Below, piece after piece: positions 5,942-6,356 of a DNA stretch of 6,356 nucleotides (within the stretch, counting starts at the first letter, position 1; every line of letters starts with the position of its first letter). Under the pieces are notes generated by a model. That model had not been told where the DNA came from and made no database searches. It saw only the letters and a list, made by a program, of their open reading frames with translations. The translations under genes were made by a program, and so were the position numbers. The stretch spans positions 1 through 6,356 of the forward strand of contig CAIYWM010000867.1 of NCBI GenBank assembly GCA_903929895.1. The letters are read 5' to 3'. This DNA is from an uncultured Alphaproteobacteria bacterium (GTDB taxonomy: Bacteria > Pseudomonadota > Alphaproteobacteria > Reyranellales > Reyranellaceae).

Positions 5942-6356
5942 TTGCGTAACACTCGTCGACACATTCTGCGGCAGCTTCTCGTCACGGGGCTCGCCTCACC
6001 GTTCATCGTTCGCGCCGCCTCCGCGCAGGGCAAGTATCCCGAGCGGCCGATCAAGATCATCGTCCCCTTCCCGCCGGGCGGCGGTGTCGACCTGACCGCG
6101 CGGCTGATGATGGAGCCGCTGTCGAAGGAACTCGGCCAGACCATCGTTATCGAGAACAAGGGCGGCGCCGGGGGGATCATCGGCGTCGAGGCGATGTCCC
6201 ATGCAGCGCCCGACGGCTACACGCTGTCGCTCACCGGCGCCGGCACGCTGACCGCGGGCCCGCACCTGCGCACCAAGATGCCGTACGATCCAATGGCGCT
6301 GACGCAGATCACGCGGCTGGTGCGCATGCCGTTCATCCTGGCGGTGCGCAACGACC
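5942..6356 (+). CDS. Tripartite tricarboxylate transporter (TctC/Bug) substrate-binding protein, 5' part
   Basis: Periplasmic solute-binding protein of the TctC/Bug family, which captures carboxylates or similar small organic molecules for a TctAB-type membrane transporter; the ligand cannot be told. Only 138 codons are in the window, whereas family members are near 320 residues. The N-terminus TRRHILRQL (4-12) followed by a hydrophobic stretch and ASAQ resembles a Tat signal peptide, with cleavage probably after Ala28. The family signature YPERPIKIIVPFPPGGGVD (32-50) then AR follows, and then VIENKGGAGGIIG and APDGYTL. The start is a TTG at 5942: an in-frame stop at 5924-5926 rules out longer versions, and AGGGGGA at 5928-5934 sits 7 nt ahead of it. 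The 102-nt gap from the preceding gene has a 6-bp hairpin (5887-5902) but no T-run, so co-transcription with the aminotransferase gene is possible. Confidence 0.93.
   Translation, partial: MRNTRRHILRQLLVTGLASPFIVRAASAQGKYPERPIKIIVPFPPGGGVDLTARLMMEPLSKELGQTIVIENKGGAGGIIGVEAMSHAAPDGYTLSLTGAGTLTAGPHLRTKMPYDPMALTQITRLVRMPFILAVRND

Overview
The window is GC-rich, densely coding DNA that fits a soil- or water-type alphaproteobacterium. Two things point there: an exact match to the general-stress (EcfG) promoter pattern, GGAAC-N16-CGTT, known from Alphaproteobacteria, and a TctC/Bug-type solute-binding protein of the kind abundant in Rhizobiales, Reyranella-like Rhodospirillales and Burkholderiales. 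The genus cannot be fixed from the sequence.

Layout. Positions 1-164 hold no convincing gene but contain a perfect 12-bp inverted repeat. Positions 165-4086 on the minus strand form a compact three-gene trehalose operon, transcribed leftward as otsB (trehalose-6-phosphate phosphatase), a GH15 glycoside hydrolase (glucoamylase/trehalase type) and otsA (trehalose-6-phosphate synthase). The otsB/GH15 junction is a 4-nt ATGA overlap and the GH15/otsA junction is a 16-nt overlap, so translational coupling is likely. Positions 4087-4392 are a divergent regulatory region with an exact EcfG-type promoter facing otsB and a one-mismatch version facing the gene on the other side. That gene (4393-4581, plus) is a 62-residue CsbD-family stress protein, closed by a strong GNRA-loop intrinsic terminator at 4607-4642. 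A class V PLP-dependent aminotransferase-fold enzyme of unknown substrate follows (4691-5839, plus). The 5' part of a tripartite tricarboxylate transporter (TctC/Bug) periplasmic binding protein with a Tat-like signal peptide (5942 onward, plus) runs off the end of the window.

How the genes work together. OtsA makes trehalose-6-phosphate from UDP-glucose and glucose-6-phosphate, and OtsB dephosphorylates it to trehalose, an osmo- and desiccation protectant. The GH15 enzyme encoded between them probably cleaves an alpha-glucoside, possibly trehalose itself, which would put synthesis and turnover in one transcript. With CsbD fired divergently from a similar promoter, 4087-4392 reads as a bidirectional general-stress switch. 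The aminotransferase-like gene and the binding protein lie beyond the CsbD terminator and look functionally separate.

No insertion sequence, CRISPR array, tRNA or rRNA was recognised. No wholly new system is evident. The points most worth a second look are the paired stress promoters, the GH15 gene embedded between otsB and otsA, and the 5'-end inverted repeat that could mask a ribosome binding site.
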